This document shows, piece by piece, positions 43,359-54,892 of a stretch of DNA of 64,000 bases. The stretch comes from Didymella arachidicola. Lineage: Eukaryota > Ascomycota > Dothideomycetes > Pleosporales > Didymellaceae. Numbering within the stretch: position 1 is the stretch's first letter; every line of letters starts with the position of its first letter. The stretch is taken from contig CM049985.1 in the NCBI GenBank assembly GCA_016630955.3, positions 2,356,001 to 2,420,000 of the forward strand, read 5' to 3'. The translations under genes and the position numbers were made by a program. The notes beneath the pieces were generated by a model, which was given only the letters and a program-made list of their open reading frames with translations, made no database searches and was not told the origin of the DNA.

Positions 43359-45644
43359 TGGGACTGAAGTGGATGTAGTTGTTGCCGGGTTTGTCCGAGA
43401 TAGTTGATGGAATGAAGATTGATTAAAACAAACAATTTTCGATCCAGGAAGGTTTCACGACTGGTTTTGAGGAAGTTTTGTTGAGAGGTGGCGATGATGT
43501 TCGACAACGATTGAGATGTGCACGACCAGATGATATTGGTGATGGTGATTCGATTCAGGCGTCAATGTCACCAAGGGTAGGGCTCTGATAGATCCAAGTG
43601 GTGAATTTTTGTTGCGCAGCGTCAGGTAGCGGGCGTTTCCGGTCAGGAGATGTGCAATGGTTGATAATAATCGATGGAGGTATATTGGGCAGAGGGAAGA
43701 GTACTTGTCGGAGATTTTGGCCGTGCGAGAGGTCAAGTGACGCTAGGAGGATTTCCGTCTTGCCTCAAGAAGCTGGTCGAGGATACTTCACGATCGTTTC
43801 CGAAGTACGGATGCTCACCTACTGTAGCAGCGGAGGTCATGCGGTAGCGTATTGAGACTGTTTTAGTCGCGTTTACTGCCGACGCGCCATTAGACCGGAC
43901 CCCAACGCGGCGTGAAATTGCAGATGTGCTGGCGCGGCCACGATGGTAGGAGTCTACGTGGAAGGCTGCAGCGCTGCGTCGAGGCGAGATGAAGCCCAAG
44001 GCATGTCAGGTCTCGTGCAGTGCAGAATTGGGCTAGTCCCTGAAGGCAAGACGGGCCGGGGGATAGAGGCACAGGAAGCAATGTCCCCTCGGTAATGGTG
44101 CTTGCTGCATGCACAGAGGAGGACTGCTGGTCATAGAAGGATGAAGGCGTGATTGGCGGCTAATTGGGGTTTAAGAAGATATCGATTTGCATGTGGTGGT
44201 TGCAGCGGAGGGGGGTCCGTAGAACGAATTGCTCACTGCGGGGGGCAGCCGCGGCTCAGCTGCAGGGTCTGACAGGGTATGTAAACGAGACAATAAACAA
44301 CATACACGCTCGACTGGGTTGCTGCCGGTTCCATGTGCAGAGGCTGGCGCGCGCAATCAGCGCGAGGGAGATGAGAGACAACGGGCCAGAATTACTGTGT
44401 CCGCACCCATCGCATGCCCTCCAAGGTCCGGAGCGTTCCGTCCTGATCGTGGCTAAGTCGGGAGATTCCTCCACTCCTCCGAACATCGCCAGACCCAAAG
44501 AGCACTTGCTTTCTTTGCAACAGTACTGTGGTACAGCCGTCCGGTTGCCAGAACCTGACAAGACGTCTGACATGAGTGACTATTCGCTGGGCCTAGACTA
44601 ATGCACGAATGTCCCGAGCTGAACCGACGTTTGACAGTCAAACCAGCCACAGTTTTTGCGGTACACCCTCGCGGCAGCCTGCTTTGCACAACGTCAAGGT
44701 GCAGCGCGGCACCGGGAGCTATAAATCTGGGGATCGCACAGTATGCGGCCAATCGATGTGTAACGATGACTAGGAAATCAACGAACATCCCGCATTTCGA
44801 GCTGTCACCTCATGTGTTTGCTCGACTCAGGCTCCCAGGACAGCGAGTGTTCCTGCCATTCGACACTTAGTCGGACCGTGGAACCGAGGCCAGATTTCCT
44901 CCTTTGTGCCGCCACGGCAAATTCCCCCAGACAGGGCCAGACGCTCATACGAGATGCACTGCGAATCCGCGACTCACTGTCATGAGACGCTGCCCGTACG
45001 CCGAAACTTGGATCCGATGTTCGTATCCCGGAGGAGCACTGCGCTACGTGGATTCCACATGCAAGCAACGGTCTTTGCCGAACTCGGACCAATCATTGCG
45101 CAACCTCTGGATCCATCTGAAGCCACATTTATCTGATCCTATGCGGCGCGACAAGTGGGATTCAATGCTATTCTCCAGCTCTCGTCACCTTGCGGTGGTC
45201 AAGAGTGTTGGGCCATTACCGCATGCTCTTGCACATGCAAACTACAATCCTGCGGGGGTCATCGCAATCACAGCCTAGCCCATGGAGGACTGCAGCCGCA
45301 CCTCATCGAGACTGAGACCTTCTTACAGCCAATTGACTGCTGCACGATGAGCTGTCGATAACACAAACAGGGCAGATTCCTGCGGTCTTGCGCACCGTCT
45401 TCTCAACAACATGCCGTTCCCTCTGTAGCGCAGTGTCATATCAAGATCGCACTACTTCGTCCCTGCGTTGAGCGGTTTCTCTGGCACACTGACGTCAACC
45501 CGCAGCAAACATGGACGGCTGCAAGCTGATGCCATCCAGCGGAGTGTAACCCGGAATAGTAAGCCGCACTCAGCTTGCAACACCATCAGAAGATGGCTAG
45601 TATGCAATGTTCCCAAGTCTTGGTAATGCTTGTCCACTTTCACT
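43359..45644. other. Long divergent intergenic region, 2.3 kb
   Basis: Lies between the divergently transcribed cyclin and GH89 genes. Open frames reach 145 codons (44164-44601) but are overlapped by frames on the other strand and show no domain, so none is called. Confidence 0.6.
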
Positions 45645-47960
45645 ATGCGTGCTTTAACACTGAGCCTTTGGGCTTGCATCTGGAGCTCAGCTCTGACGAC
45701 ATCAACGGATGGACTGTACAGTTTGATCCAACGACGCCTGCCCTTCCATCGCAGCCAGATCGAATTCCACTTGGAAGGGGCAAGCAGTAGTACAGATCCT
45801 CAAAATGACAACTATGTCATCTCGACAGCCTCCAACGGCTCGATATTGATATCCGGAAGCAGCCTAAGCGCATTGAGCGCTGGTCTCCGCCGCTACTTAT
45901 CCAATGAGGCTCATGTCGATATCTACTGGTTCATTGGTAGTCAACTGGCTGAGGCTCCATCAAGTCTCCCTAGGATAAATGGTACAATCACGGGCCAGAG
46001 TATTGTCCCTTGGAGGTACTTCTTCAATACCGTGACGTTCTCGTACACATCTCCCTTCTGGAGTTGGGAAGACTGGGAGCTTGAGCTTGACTGGCTCGCT
46101 CTGCATGGTGTCAACCTGCCTCTGGCTTGGGTTGGCTACGAGAAGATCCTGCTTGATGTGTTTCGAGAGATTGGTCTCACAGATGATGAGATCCTACCAT
46201 TCTTCTCTGGGCCTGCTTTTCAATCGTGGAACCGCTTCGGCAACATCCAGGGATCTTGGGGGAGTGACCTGCCTCTTTCATGGATCGACTCACAGTTCGA
46301 GCTCCAGAAGAGGATTTTGGAAAGAATGCTCGAGCTCGGTATGACACCAATCCTACCAGCTTTTACTGGTTTCGTCCCCCGATCGTTGAGCGAAGTGTAT
46401 CCCAATGCAACAGAAGTCAATGGCAGTCAGTGGGAAGATTTTCCATCAGAGTATACAAATACGACATTCCTCGAGCCTTCGGATTCTCTCTTTGCAGAGC
46501 TACAGAGTCAAGTCATCTTAAAGCAGATCAAACACTATGGAAATATCACACAGTTTTACACACTGGACCAGTACAACGAGAACGACCCGTACTCAGGAGA
46601 TCTTGACTACCTCCGCAACGTTACTCGAGGGACCTGGCAATCCCTCAAAGCCGCAAACAGCGCAGCCATATGGGTGATGCAGGGCTGGCTCTTCTATTCC
46701 AACTCAGACTTCTGGACCAACGAGCGCATCGAAGCCTACCTGTCTGGCGTTGAAGAGAACCCTGACATGCTGATCCTCGATCTCTTCTCAGAGTCACAGC
46801 CACAATGGCAACGCACAAACTCCTACTACGGCAAGCCCTGGATCTGGAACGAGCTCCACGACTATGGCGGTAATCAGGGTCTTTACGGGCAAATCGACAA
46901 TGTGACGATCAATCCCATCAATGCCCTCTCCAACTCGTCTTCGCTCGTGGGCTTCGGCCTTACACCCGAGGGTCAGGAAGGCAACGAAATCATGTACTCG
47001 CTCCTTCTCGACCAAGCATGGAGCCATGCACCCATCAACACAGCACAGTATTTCCACAAGTGGGTCACAACGCGCTACTCGCACGCCACAAACTGCTCTT
47101 CTGCTCCTCTTTCATCTGGACTCTACAAAGCATGGGAGCTCCTGCGCACGAGCGCATACAACAACACTTACCTCGCCTCCAACGCCGTTCCAAAGTCCAT
47201 CTTCGAGCTCGCGCCCAACATCACCGGTCTCATCAACAGAACAGGACACCATCCCACAACGCTGAACTACAACACCACCCTCGTAGTCGAGGCGTGGCAG
47301 GCGCTACTCTCCGCTGCCGACGAGGAGCAGGCGCTCTGGAACCATCCAGCGTATCAACACGATCTCGTAGATGTAATGAGGCAGGTCTTCACGAACACGT
47401 TCCTTGGCGACTACGAGCAGCTCATCACCGCATGGAACACGACAAACCCCACGAACACGTCCAGAGCGCTAGTCGCGACACTCTCAGATAGACTGTTGAC
47501 GAACCTGGACTCCCTCGACGCATTACTCAACACGCTCCCTCAGTTCAGACTGGACACTTGGCTGCATAGCGCAAGGGCAAGAGCCAGCGACACCTTTAAC
47601 TCTTCCTCCAGCCCGACAAACGAGACGAGCAACGGCACAGCGCTAGCTGACTTTTACGAGTACACGGCGCTCAACCAGGTCACGCTCTGGGGCCCCAATG
47701 GCGAGATCAACGACTATGCGAGTAAGCAGTGGGGAGGATTGGTCGGGCCTTACTACGGGGCACGGTGGAAAGTGTTTCTGGGGTATTTGGCCACTGTGAT
47801 GCCGGAGACGTACAATGCAACGACTGCGAGGCAGGGTGTCGAGGCTGTTGAGGTGGAATTTCAGACCAGCGGTCTGCTCAAGACCGAGACGAAGTTGAGT
47901 AAAGGAGCGAGTAGTGTGAAAGAGGTCGTAGATGGCATCCGTGCCATCGGGTTGCTATGA
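45645..47960 (+). CDS. Secreted alpha-N-acetylglucosaminidase (GH89, NAGLU-like)
   Basis: Intronless, 771 residues from the ATG at 45645, which gives a signal peptide (MRALTLSLWACIWSSALT). An N-terminal domain (about 25-120) precedes the TIM-barrel with the GH89 signature blocks PWRYFFNTVTFSYT, WEDWELELDWLALHGVNLPLAW, the acid/base region YTLDQYNENDP and the nucleophile region ILDLFSESQPQW, then an all-helical C-terminal domain. Over ten N-glycosylation sequons are visible. It should release terminal alpha-linked GlcNAc from glycans. Size matches the eukaryotic and bacterial enzymes. The lack of any intron over 2.3 kb contrasts with most neighbours. Confidence 0.95.
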   Translation: MRALTLSLWACIWSSALTTSTDGLYSLIQRRLPFHRSQIEFHLEGASSSTDPQNDNYVISTASNGSILISGSSLSALSAGLRRYLSNEAHVDIYWFIGSQLAEAPSSLPRINGTITGQSIVPWRYFFNTVTFSYTSPFWSWEDWELELDWLALHGVNLPLAWVGYEKILLDVFREIGLTDDEILPFFSGPAFQSWNRFGNIQGSWGSDLPLSWIDSQFELQKRILERMLELGMTPILPAFTGFVPRSLSEVYPNATEVNGSQWEDFPSEYTNTTFLEPSDSLFAELQSQVILKQIKHYGNITQFYTLDQYNENDPYSGDLDYLRNVTRGTWQSLKAANSAAIWVMQGWLFYSNSDFWTNERIEAYLSGVEENPDMLILDLFSESQPQWQRTNSYYGKPWIWNELHDYGGNQGLYGQIDNVTINPINALSNSSSLVGFGLTPEGQEGNEIMYSLLLDQAWSHAPINTAQYFHKWVTTRYSHATNCSSAPLSSGLYKAWELLRTSAYNNTYLASNAVPKSIFELAPNITGLINRTGHHPTTLNYNTTLVVEAWQALLSAADEEQALWNHPAYQHDLVDVMRQVFTNTFLGDYEQLITAWNTTNPTNTSRALVATLSDRLLTNLDSLDALLNTLPQFRLDTWLHSARARASDTFNSSSSPTNETSNGTALADFYEYTALNQVTLWGPNGEINDYASKQWGGLVGPYYGARWKVFLGYLATVMPETYNATTARQGVEAVEVEFQTSGLLKTETKLSKGASSVKEVVDGIRAIGLL

Positions 47961-48556
47961 GCTCCAAGAGAGAATTATAGCTATGTACCGGTTCTGACGG
48001 TTAGTCTGAATAGAGGTGCACCAGCAGGAAACTACACGGTTATGATTCACGTTTGAGCCTTCCATTATTAACCGGTCTGCGAGCACCAGACACTGCACGT
48101 ATAGATCCTACCTTGTATTCGTGACTTCCGTTCACGAGTCTACCGTTCGCCGTGATTGTTTGAGAATAGATTCGATGTCAGTTCAGTAAATGGGACTCAC
48201 GCCAAAGTATGTGCCTGAGGCGTCGGGCAACGGTTATGTGAAGTCAATTCCAAAAGAGTTACTTCCGAGCAGACAAGTTTTGTACAATTGCTCACAGCCA
48301 GACCGCAGCGTGTCCCACACAGCGCCCGACTCCTGTACCTGGAGTCGACAAAAGAGAACTCGACGTATTGCAGCTAGCTTGCGGAGCCATGTCCCTCAAA
48401 GCGCGCCCGGGCTCTCCTCGACGCGCACTTCAACACGCGGCGGAAGCTGCATACGAGATTAGTCAAGGTACCCCAAGTCGTCGTTACGCAACATTTGCTG
48501 GGCGCGAATGAGCAGAGTCTAAATCAAACAATGCAATTGCAGTATGCCAATTGCAT
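47961..48556. other. Intergenic between convergent genes
   Basis: 3' regions of the GH89 and BTB genes; no gene recognised. Confidence 0.6.
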
Positions 48557-49693
48557 CTAGATTTGACTCACTCTAGCCCTCTTCCTGCTGCTTCCCGGAA
48601 CTACACTGGGTCCACCTCGACCAGGCCCATCATCGCTAGTGCGCCCCCTGCTCTTCTCCTGCTGGTCAAGCACCAACTGAAGGACATCGTACGAAAATTG
48701 AGGGAACTCGAGACACATGGCCTTGAACTCTGGCTCTGCGTCGTGGCGCAGGCTGTAGCTCCTTGTCGCCCAGAAAGCAGCCACGGGCTTGCGGATTGTC
48801 TGGTCGTCTGGGCTCGACTCCTTGTACACGAAGCGTGCGTAGGCCAGCTCACCCTTGGCGGTCGAGGCCGTGCGGTGGATCTTCGAGTGTGCGAGGGACT
48901 TGAGTTCGGGGAGGCCGAGGCGCTCAGCGAGTGTGTAGACGCGGGCGTGGACGAGGAGGCCGGCCCCGTCATCGTCAGGGACAGGCTGGCGAGGGTCCTT
49001 CTCGAGTGGTGCGTCGCGCGCGGACGAAGTCTTCTTGGGGAAGTATTCGCCTGTGTAGAGGAACTCGATCACGGAGCCCATGGCGTCGACGTCGCAGTCG
49101 GAGAGTATAATTTGGCGAGGCTGCACAGAGTCAGTGTGCGCAATCGAGCGATTCTAGACCTAAATTGATGTACACCTCCCGGCGCAAAGAGCTCGACCTG
49201 CTTAGAGAACTCTGGCGACTTGATGATGACTGCCTCGTGAGCAGAGTACGTGGTGTTCGAATCTCCGCTTCCAACAACAACCTCGACGATCGGGCTCTTC
49301 ATCAGACTGGGTCATTGTCACTCATGTGTCTGTGTCGAGATCTTTGGGCCTCTACAGAATATATCTCGGCGCTCTGTGCGCGTCAAGTCGCACATTGGGT
49401 CCTGCTGTCCATCGTTGCGCAGTCTTCTGGGCCATCTGCGCACGCTCACCGCACCCGTTCTTTCGGACACGTGCCATGCGCGCCCTCCCCATAGCTTGCC
49501 TCGAGACCGCAAATCGAACATTGGAACATCAGACTTACTCAGCGAACAGCACCAGCTTAGGCCGCTCAGGCTCAAGCTCAGTCAGGCCCGTCTCCTCCTC
49601 GCTGGCGCCCGCTTCAGCCGCGACTTCCTCTCCCATCTCGACATCGGCGGCGGGGGTGCCTTCGATAGGCGTTGGCTGCTCAGAGTCCGCCAT
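48557..49693 (-). CDS. BTB/POZ domain protein
   Basis: Three exons (49693-49539, 49306-49174, 49120-48557) give 283 residues. An acidic N-terminus (about 1-45) leads to a BTB fold: SPIVEVVVGSG, TYSAHEAVIIKSPEFSKQ and the conserved DCDVDAMGSVIEFLYTGEY. The remainder contains an alpha-helical back-like region (VYTLAERLGLPELKSLAHSK) and a basic Ser/Arg/Gly-rich tail ending KRARVSQI. Fungal BTB proteins of this type are often Cul3 adaptor candidates, but no partner domain is visible here. Intron 2 uses a GTACAT donor; a GTGTAC donor 2 nt earlier would break the frame. Confidence 0.88.
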
Positions 49694-50359
49694 AGCGAAT
49701 GTATGTGCGCGAAAACAAAGATGTGTAGAGCGAGAGTAAAGCTACTGTTGCAGTGAGCTTGAGCTGGTGTCGCGTAAGCAATTGCGCGATTGAGGTGCGA
49801 AACGCGCGTGGAAGTGCAGAAAAAGGGCGTTTAAAGTGAAAGACAGCTTTTCAGCGCGTGGGGATCCAGATGGGTGAACTTGCCTGCAGTGATGGCGCAG
49901 TGGCCGGGCTGGCTGGTGGGAGTTGGGCGTGGCAGGCGCGGCGAAGCTTCACAGCTCGAAAACACGCTAACGCCGTTCCTGCATTAGTTTGGAGTACGAT
50001 CATTTGGACCTGGACAGCGTCCTGTCTTGCAAGTTTACAACACCGTAATAACAGCAAGGCTAAAGCGCTAGATGCATATCAATAGTTATAAAGGCTTGAT
50101 TTTTAGGTAATGATACAGACAGGTATGCGTACGGGCAGAAAAGGCTGAGAGGCAACCAGACAATGTGAGGAGCATAATCATGATATTGCACTGTGGTGCA
50201 CGTAGGTATCTACAGATGTGCCTATGACAAGGTCGTGGGGATATCGAATCGCTCTAACCAACGCCGGTCCAATGCCGCCAAACTGATCCAAAATACATGT
50301 AAAGGGTAAATGTTGAAATATAGTCAAATGCTTATCACAAGGTGCAAAGCGTTGTGGAT
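49694..50359. other. Intergenic, 0.67 kb
   Basis: Upstream region of the BTB gene and 3' side of the PAP2 gene. No gene recognised. Confidence 0.6.
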
Positions 50360-51695
50360 TTACAAGCGGCCGCCGCGTCCGTGGAAGCGATCGCCGGTTG
50401 TTGGGACGGGCTTGTCCGCCCTGATGACATAAAGAAGGAGATCCTCGAACGGGATGAAGACATAGAAGATCTTGTTACAGAGGAATGAAAGCAGGACGAA
50501 TGAGGTCGCAACCATGGCGTCCATGAAATAGTGGTTGGCAGTTGCGACAATGGTGACCAGAATGAAGGTCGGGTATCCAAGGCCAACGAGGAGATAAAAG
50601 ATCTTCCAGAAAGCGTTCTTGCGCACCTCACCGCGCTCCAGTGTACGGCGGAACAATCCGGAATGATAGATCATGGTCATACCGATACAGAAAGAGTAGC
50701 CGAAGTGCATGGAAGGCATGGCTGCGAGCTGGTTGACGTACTTGCCGCTCATCCATACACTCTGTGCATCGTCGTGGCGGACGGTATCGAGGAAGCCGTA
50801 TTCTTTGGGGAGTAATCGCGGAGGCATGCAGGGGTAGAGGACGAATGTAGTGAATGCGCAGAAGTTGGTCAGGGTCATCGTTCTGCGGGCGATAGAGAAC
50901 GTATCAAAGGAAGGCGCAACATAGTAGTACCAACAGATAAAACTGCAGATAGTTAGCTCGGGCGCAATCTGACAGGTCGTACAGTGAACCTACCCAACAG
51001 TGCCGGGAATGTGGATGAGAGCATAGCACTTGTTCAGCACCGTGAGAGCATCCTGGTGGCCATGCATGAACCACTGCTGAACGCTCTGCTCGCGAATAGG
51101 AAAGAGGAAGCTCAACATGCCGTTATGCTCAGCCTCCAATACTGCGATTCCATGCGCTTGCGAAGCATCCCAGATTCCTCTTCCAGCGAACAGCTTCGCC
51201 GACAGGACCGCAGTCATGCGATAGAATGCATAGTTGATGATCCAGTAGAACATTTCGATCAAGAATGGGAAGCGCTGCAGGATACGGCTGTGGATGTTGT
51301 TCCTAAAGCGCGACGTGTTGGGCATGGCAACCTTGGTGCAGCACCACTTCCGTATCTTGGGAGGGTACTTTGTTGTGTTGACATCTGTCAGATCGCCGTC
51401 ATCGTCGGAGGGATATGAGAGGAGCGCATCTGAGGAGCTTTGCGAATCACCGTCGAGATATCCAACACCTGCGCGGTCGTCGGATGATCTGTCGAACACT
51501 CTGTAGTTTCGTCGTCGTGTGAGGGTCATGGCACCGAAGAGAATCGAGGCTACCATCTGTACGAGCATTAGCGAATGCTGCCCATGTCTTTCCAGACGAC
51601 TTCGAGTTGCTCACCAGAGGCTCGGCCCAGCCCGGCAGTTTCCATGCAGGCTTACTGCTCCATTCTGGCTCGCTGGCCATGGCTGTCGAGTTCAT
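50360..51695 (-). CDS. PAP2-superfamily membrane phosphotransferase (Aur1/inositolphosphotransferase-like)
   Basis: Three exons (51695-51615, 51556-50994, 50942-50360) give 408 residues. About six membrane helices surround the lipid-phosphatase motifs: AAMPSMHFGYSF (motif C2 with His) and ATANHYFMDAM (motif C3 with His and Asp), as in the PAP2_3 group that includes inositolphosphorylceramide synthase-type enzymes. The upstream GHQDALTVLNKCYALIHIPG block and YYYVAP are also characteristic. The N-terminus carries an acidic Ser/Asp-rich loop. The substrate is probably a phospho- or sphingolipid, not determinable from sequence. An alternative start (ATG at 51680) would remove five residues. Confidence 0.88.
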
Positions 51696-54600
51696 AGCTT
51701 CCGGAAGAAGCTATCTATGGAAATGGATAGTGTTGAACGAGCGTACAGGTGTCGCGTGGCCGAGGTGCACGAAGTCTGCGTTGTGCGAGAAGTGCTTGAA
51801 CGCAGCAATTACACTGATGTTATGGGATTTACGTCCAGGTAAGCACAGCCCGATTTTGGTGCAAGGATCGACAAGGTCCAGGTAGTGGGAATCCTGAGGT
51901 CGCTGTAGCGCTGCAATAGGCCCGGATGTGGAAGGAATGTCGTGTGTCTTTCACGCAAGAATCCCAAGCGGTACCCAAAACGACATGTAGGGAGTCAGAA
52001 GAAAGTCACAATGATTAAAGGAGAGGTGAGCCAAGTGGAGAATCACCGGATAACGGATGCTGTGATGCGATTGCTTTCCATCCCTGTGAGCCCCAATTCT
52101 TTCCATTGCTTGGCGGTCCACGCGTCAAGCTCAAGGTTTAGAGGGAGGGCCGCGTCACTCCGCAGGCTTGACCGCAGCTGAAGTCTCCGCGACACTTGTG
52201 GGGAATAAATCTGAACTGTCGTCTCCTCGATTGATCGTGTGCCTTCCTGAGCATCTTCACCACGAACTGTCACGCGACACCAGGCAGCCTCTCGTCGCAA
52301 TGTCTGCGGACGATGGATTGATGGCGTTCTGACGCACGCCCAGCAGCGGCTGCAAGCCACCAGCCGGATGATTATTATTTGCAACTCTAACTCTCTTTGA
52401 TGAGCAGCTAACCTCTTCAAGTGCGGCAATCGAACTGTCTTCAGGCGACAAATCGAGCACAGCTTTCTGAAGAAAAGTCAACCGCTGCGCTGCGTATATG
52501 CTTTACGTGCTTGCACGGGACTAAAACAGCATCCCTTACGACTGAGATTGCGCGTGTAGTCGACAGGCTGCGAATTTTCAAATTTCATTCTCTAGAAACA
52601 TGGCTTGGCATCATGCTCGGGCAGCGCCCAGGGACCCTCCGCTGACGAAGGCCGCTGGCGACAAGACTTCAGAGGACCTCGGCGCTCATTCACGAAGATG
52701 AGTGAGACCGCCTTTTCATTGATTGCTGTGCTTTCGCCAATCTCAGGCCATCTATTATTACCGCCGGCGCTTCCAAGCTTGCCGACCCTTTCCGCTCGAC
52801 ACGTCCCGTTGTTTCAGCCTTACGAAATACGAGTACGATTTCGATCTGGGCTCGACCGAGCGGACCGTCCGACAAAAGCTCGGTGTCGAAGCCCAGCTTT
52901 TGTAAAACTTCACGATGCTCGTTCGTACTTGTTGATCGTGACACAAGATGTGTTCAGTTCGGCCACGCGACCTCGCGTGTCGTGTCTATTGAACGTTTGC
53001 CTAACGCTTCGCAAGCCGAGCCGATGGAATGCGGGTGCCTCGAATCTCCCGAGCCCCCGACTTCCCCATGCAGATCGCAAAATCGCATCGACATGCAACG
53101 TCCTGAGCGTCCTCCGGGTTTGCACAATGCTACGAGTTCACGATATTGTTCGAGCGCACCGCTCGCGATACGAATCCCAGTGGACAGCCTCTCTGCCGCG
53201 TAGATCCGGTCAAGCTTTCCCGCATGAATTATCGGCAACATATACATTCGATGCCGTCATGATGTTACGGTGGGAGGCAGTGCACTTAACCAAGAGATGG
53301 ATTTCACAGGACTTCGTGCTGTGCCTTCTTGGCCATCACTGGGCTGACAGGCAACAACCAACGGCGGACGAATGCCCGTCGCCCACACCAGAGTTTCTTA
53401 TGCCAAATACGTGAAATCCATACGCGAGCTCAGCTTCAGCTGATCCTCAAGCCTTAGTTAATCTCCAGTCCTCGTTTATCATTATCGCCTTAAGCATTTA
53501 CTCTTACTGTATCAGCAGCTAACATTTCGGCTATTCTTTACTTCAAGAGAGAGTGTGAACACAAGGGAGAGCATCGTGACGATGGCGACGACTGTAGATA
53601 TCAGGACCACGGCTCTTCAGTGTATTACATCTTCCCTACTCCCGGGCGGCCGGAGGGGCCGAATAAACAACACAAGTAGACCCTAAGGTTCGTGCGTGCT
53701 TTCTTAGAGCTCTCCGGTCTGCTTCGGAGATTCGACAATCAGATCGAATCCTATGCTTCCACTATTCCAAGAGCTCGGACAGCAGTAAATCCCATCTCGT
53801 CAGTGTAGACATTAGCACACGGAACAGGGTTATTCACTCTCCTCATCTCTAGCCTCAATGTCTTGTCTAGTACTGATGCCTTTCATGGAGCTCCTGGTCG
53901 GTGTGGCACACAGCTTACTTCACAATAGCTCGACGGATGTCCTCCCCGCAAGGTCGACTAATGCTTGTCTGTGCATCGCAAAGCCCCCCGCCCACAGAGT
54001 AGTCTTGTATGACCCTTAGCCTTTACCAATATTCGCGCTCTCATAAACGACGAAACGCACATGCTATGAACTCTTAACCGTGTTTGCTACAGCTGGTGGT
54101 TGCAACACTATGCTCTTCGCCTGCCCACATGGCACTGCCAAAATTCTAATCCGGTCAAGGTTTCTGCGTATCCGCCGTAGGCAATTCTCTAACCATGAGG
54201 CTGACGAATAAAAATTGATAAAATGGAATGAATAAAGTTATGATATAGTCTCTTAATGCACATGTCAAGATTGGCATCCGTACTACTGCCCCTTTCCCAG
54301 CTACGTGCGGCTACTGCTATGACTCATTACTCACTCTGTTACTTACCGTTATTACGGCCGAAGATCGTAACCGTAAATTATCCTACTACGTACCGTTGGA
54401 AACGCTGGGTACTGGTGAACGGACAGGGAGTGTAACTATGTACTGACGCCGAGCAGAAATAGAAATCTGGCAAACGAAGAGTGCAACACAACTTCTGCAG
54501 ACGCTGTGGATGTAGTCTGGTGGCTGATTGCATTAAGCTAGTATTCCGTGAAGGCGTGAAGACGTTGAATTTGCGGATGTTGCGTAATGTGAACGTTCGA

Positions 54601-54892
54601 GGGAAGACACCTGGACGTGGAGAGTTCCGGATACAATCCAAACGAAAACTGATGACGAGAGGAGATTACATGTATAGAGGAGCACAAGGGTTGGACTCAT
54701 GATCATGTCTTTCATTCTCATCGTATATCTCGTAAAATTCTAAGTTAAACGGCCGCGCCACGTGAACAAGATGATACTAGAAAGGGTATGTGCAGAAGAG
54801 AAGTCAGATGTGCCAACATCGAGCAGCGCTCAACGAAACATGCGAATGTAGCCTCTAAAAGATCGAATATATGAGACGAGAAGATTGAACGC
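51696..54892. other. Gene-poor stretch, 3.2 kb
   Basis: The only long frame (52605-53414, no ATG before 52698) has no domain, a composition rich in Arg/Ser/Leu/Pro as expected of random sequence, and overlapping antisense frames, so it is not called. From about 53415 to 54377 the DNA is more A+T-rich and lacks any open frame above 60 codons. No transposon ends were found by eye. Confidence 0.6.

Noticed and set aside
52605..53414. A 269-codon plus-strand open frame
   Set aside because: It begins without ATG, has a random-looking Arg/Ser/Leu/Pro composition, no domain, and antisense frames across it.
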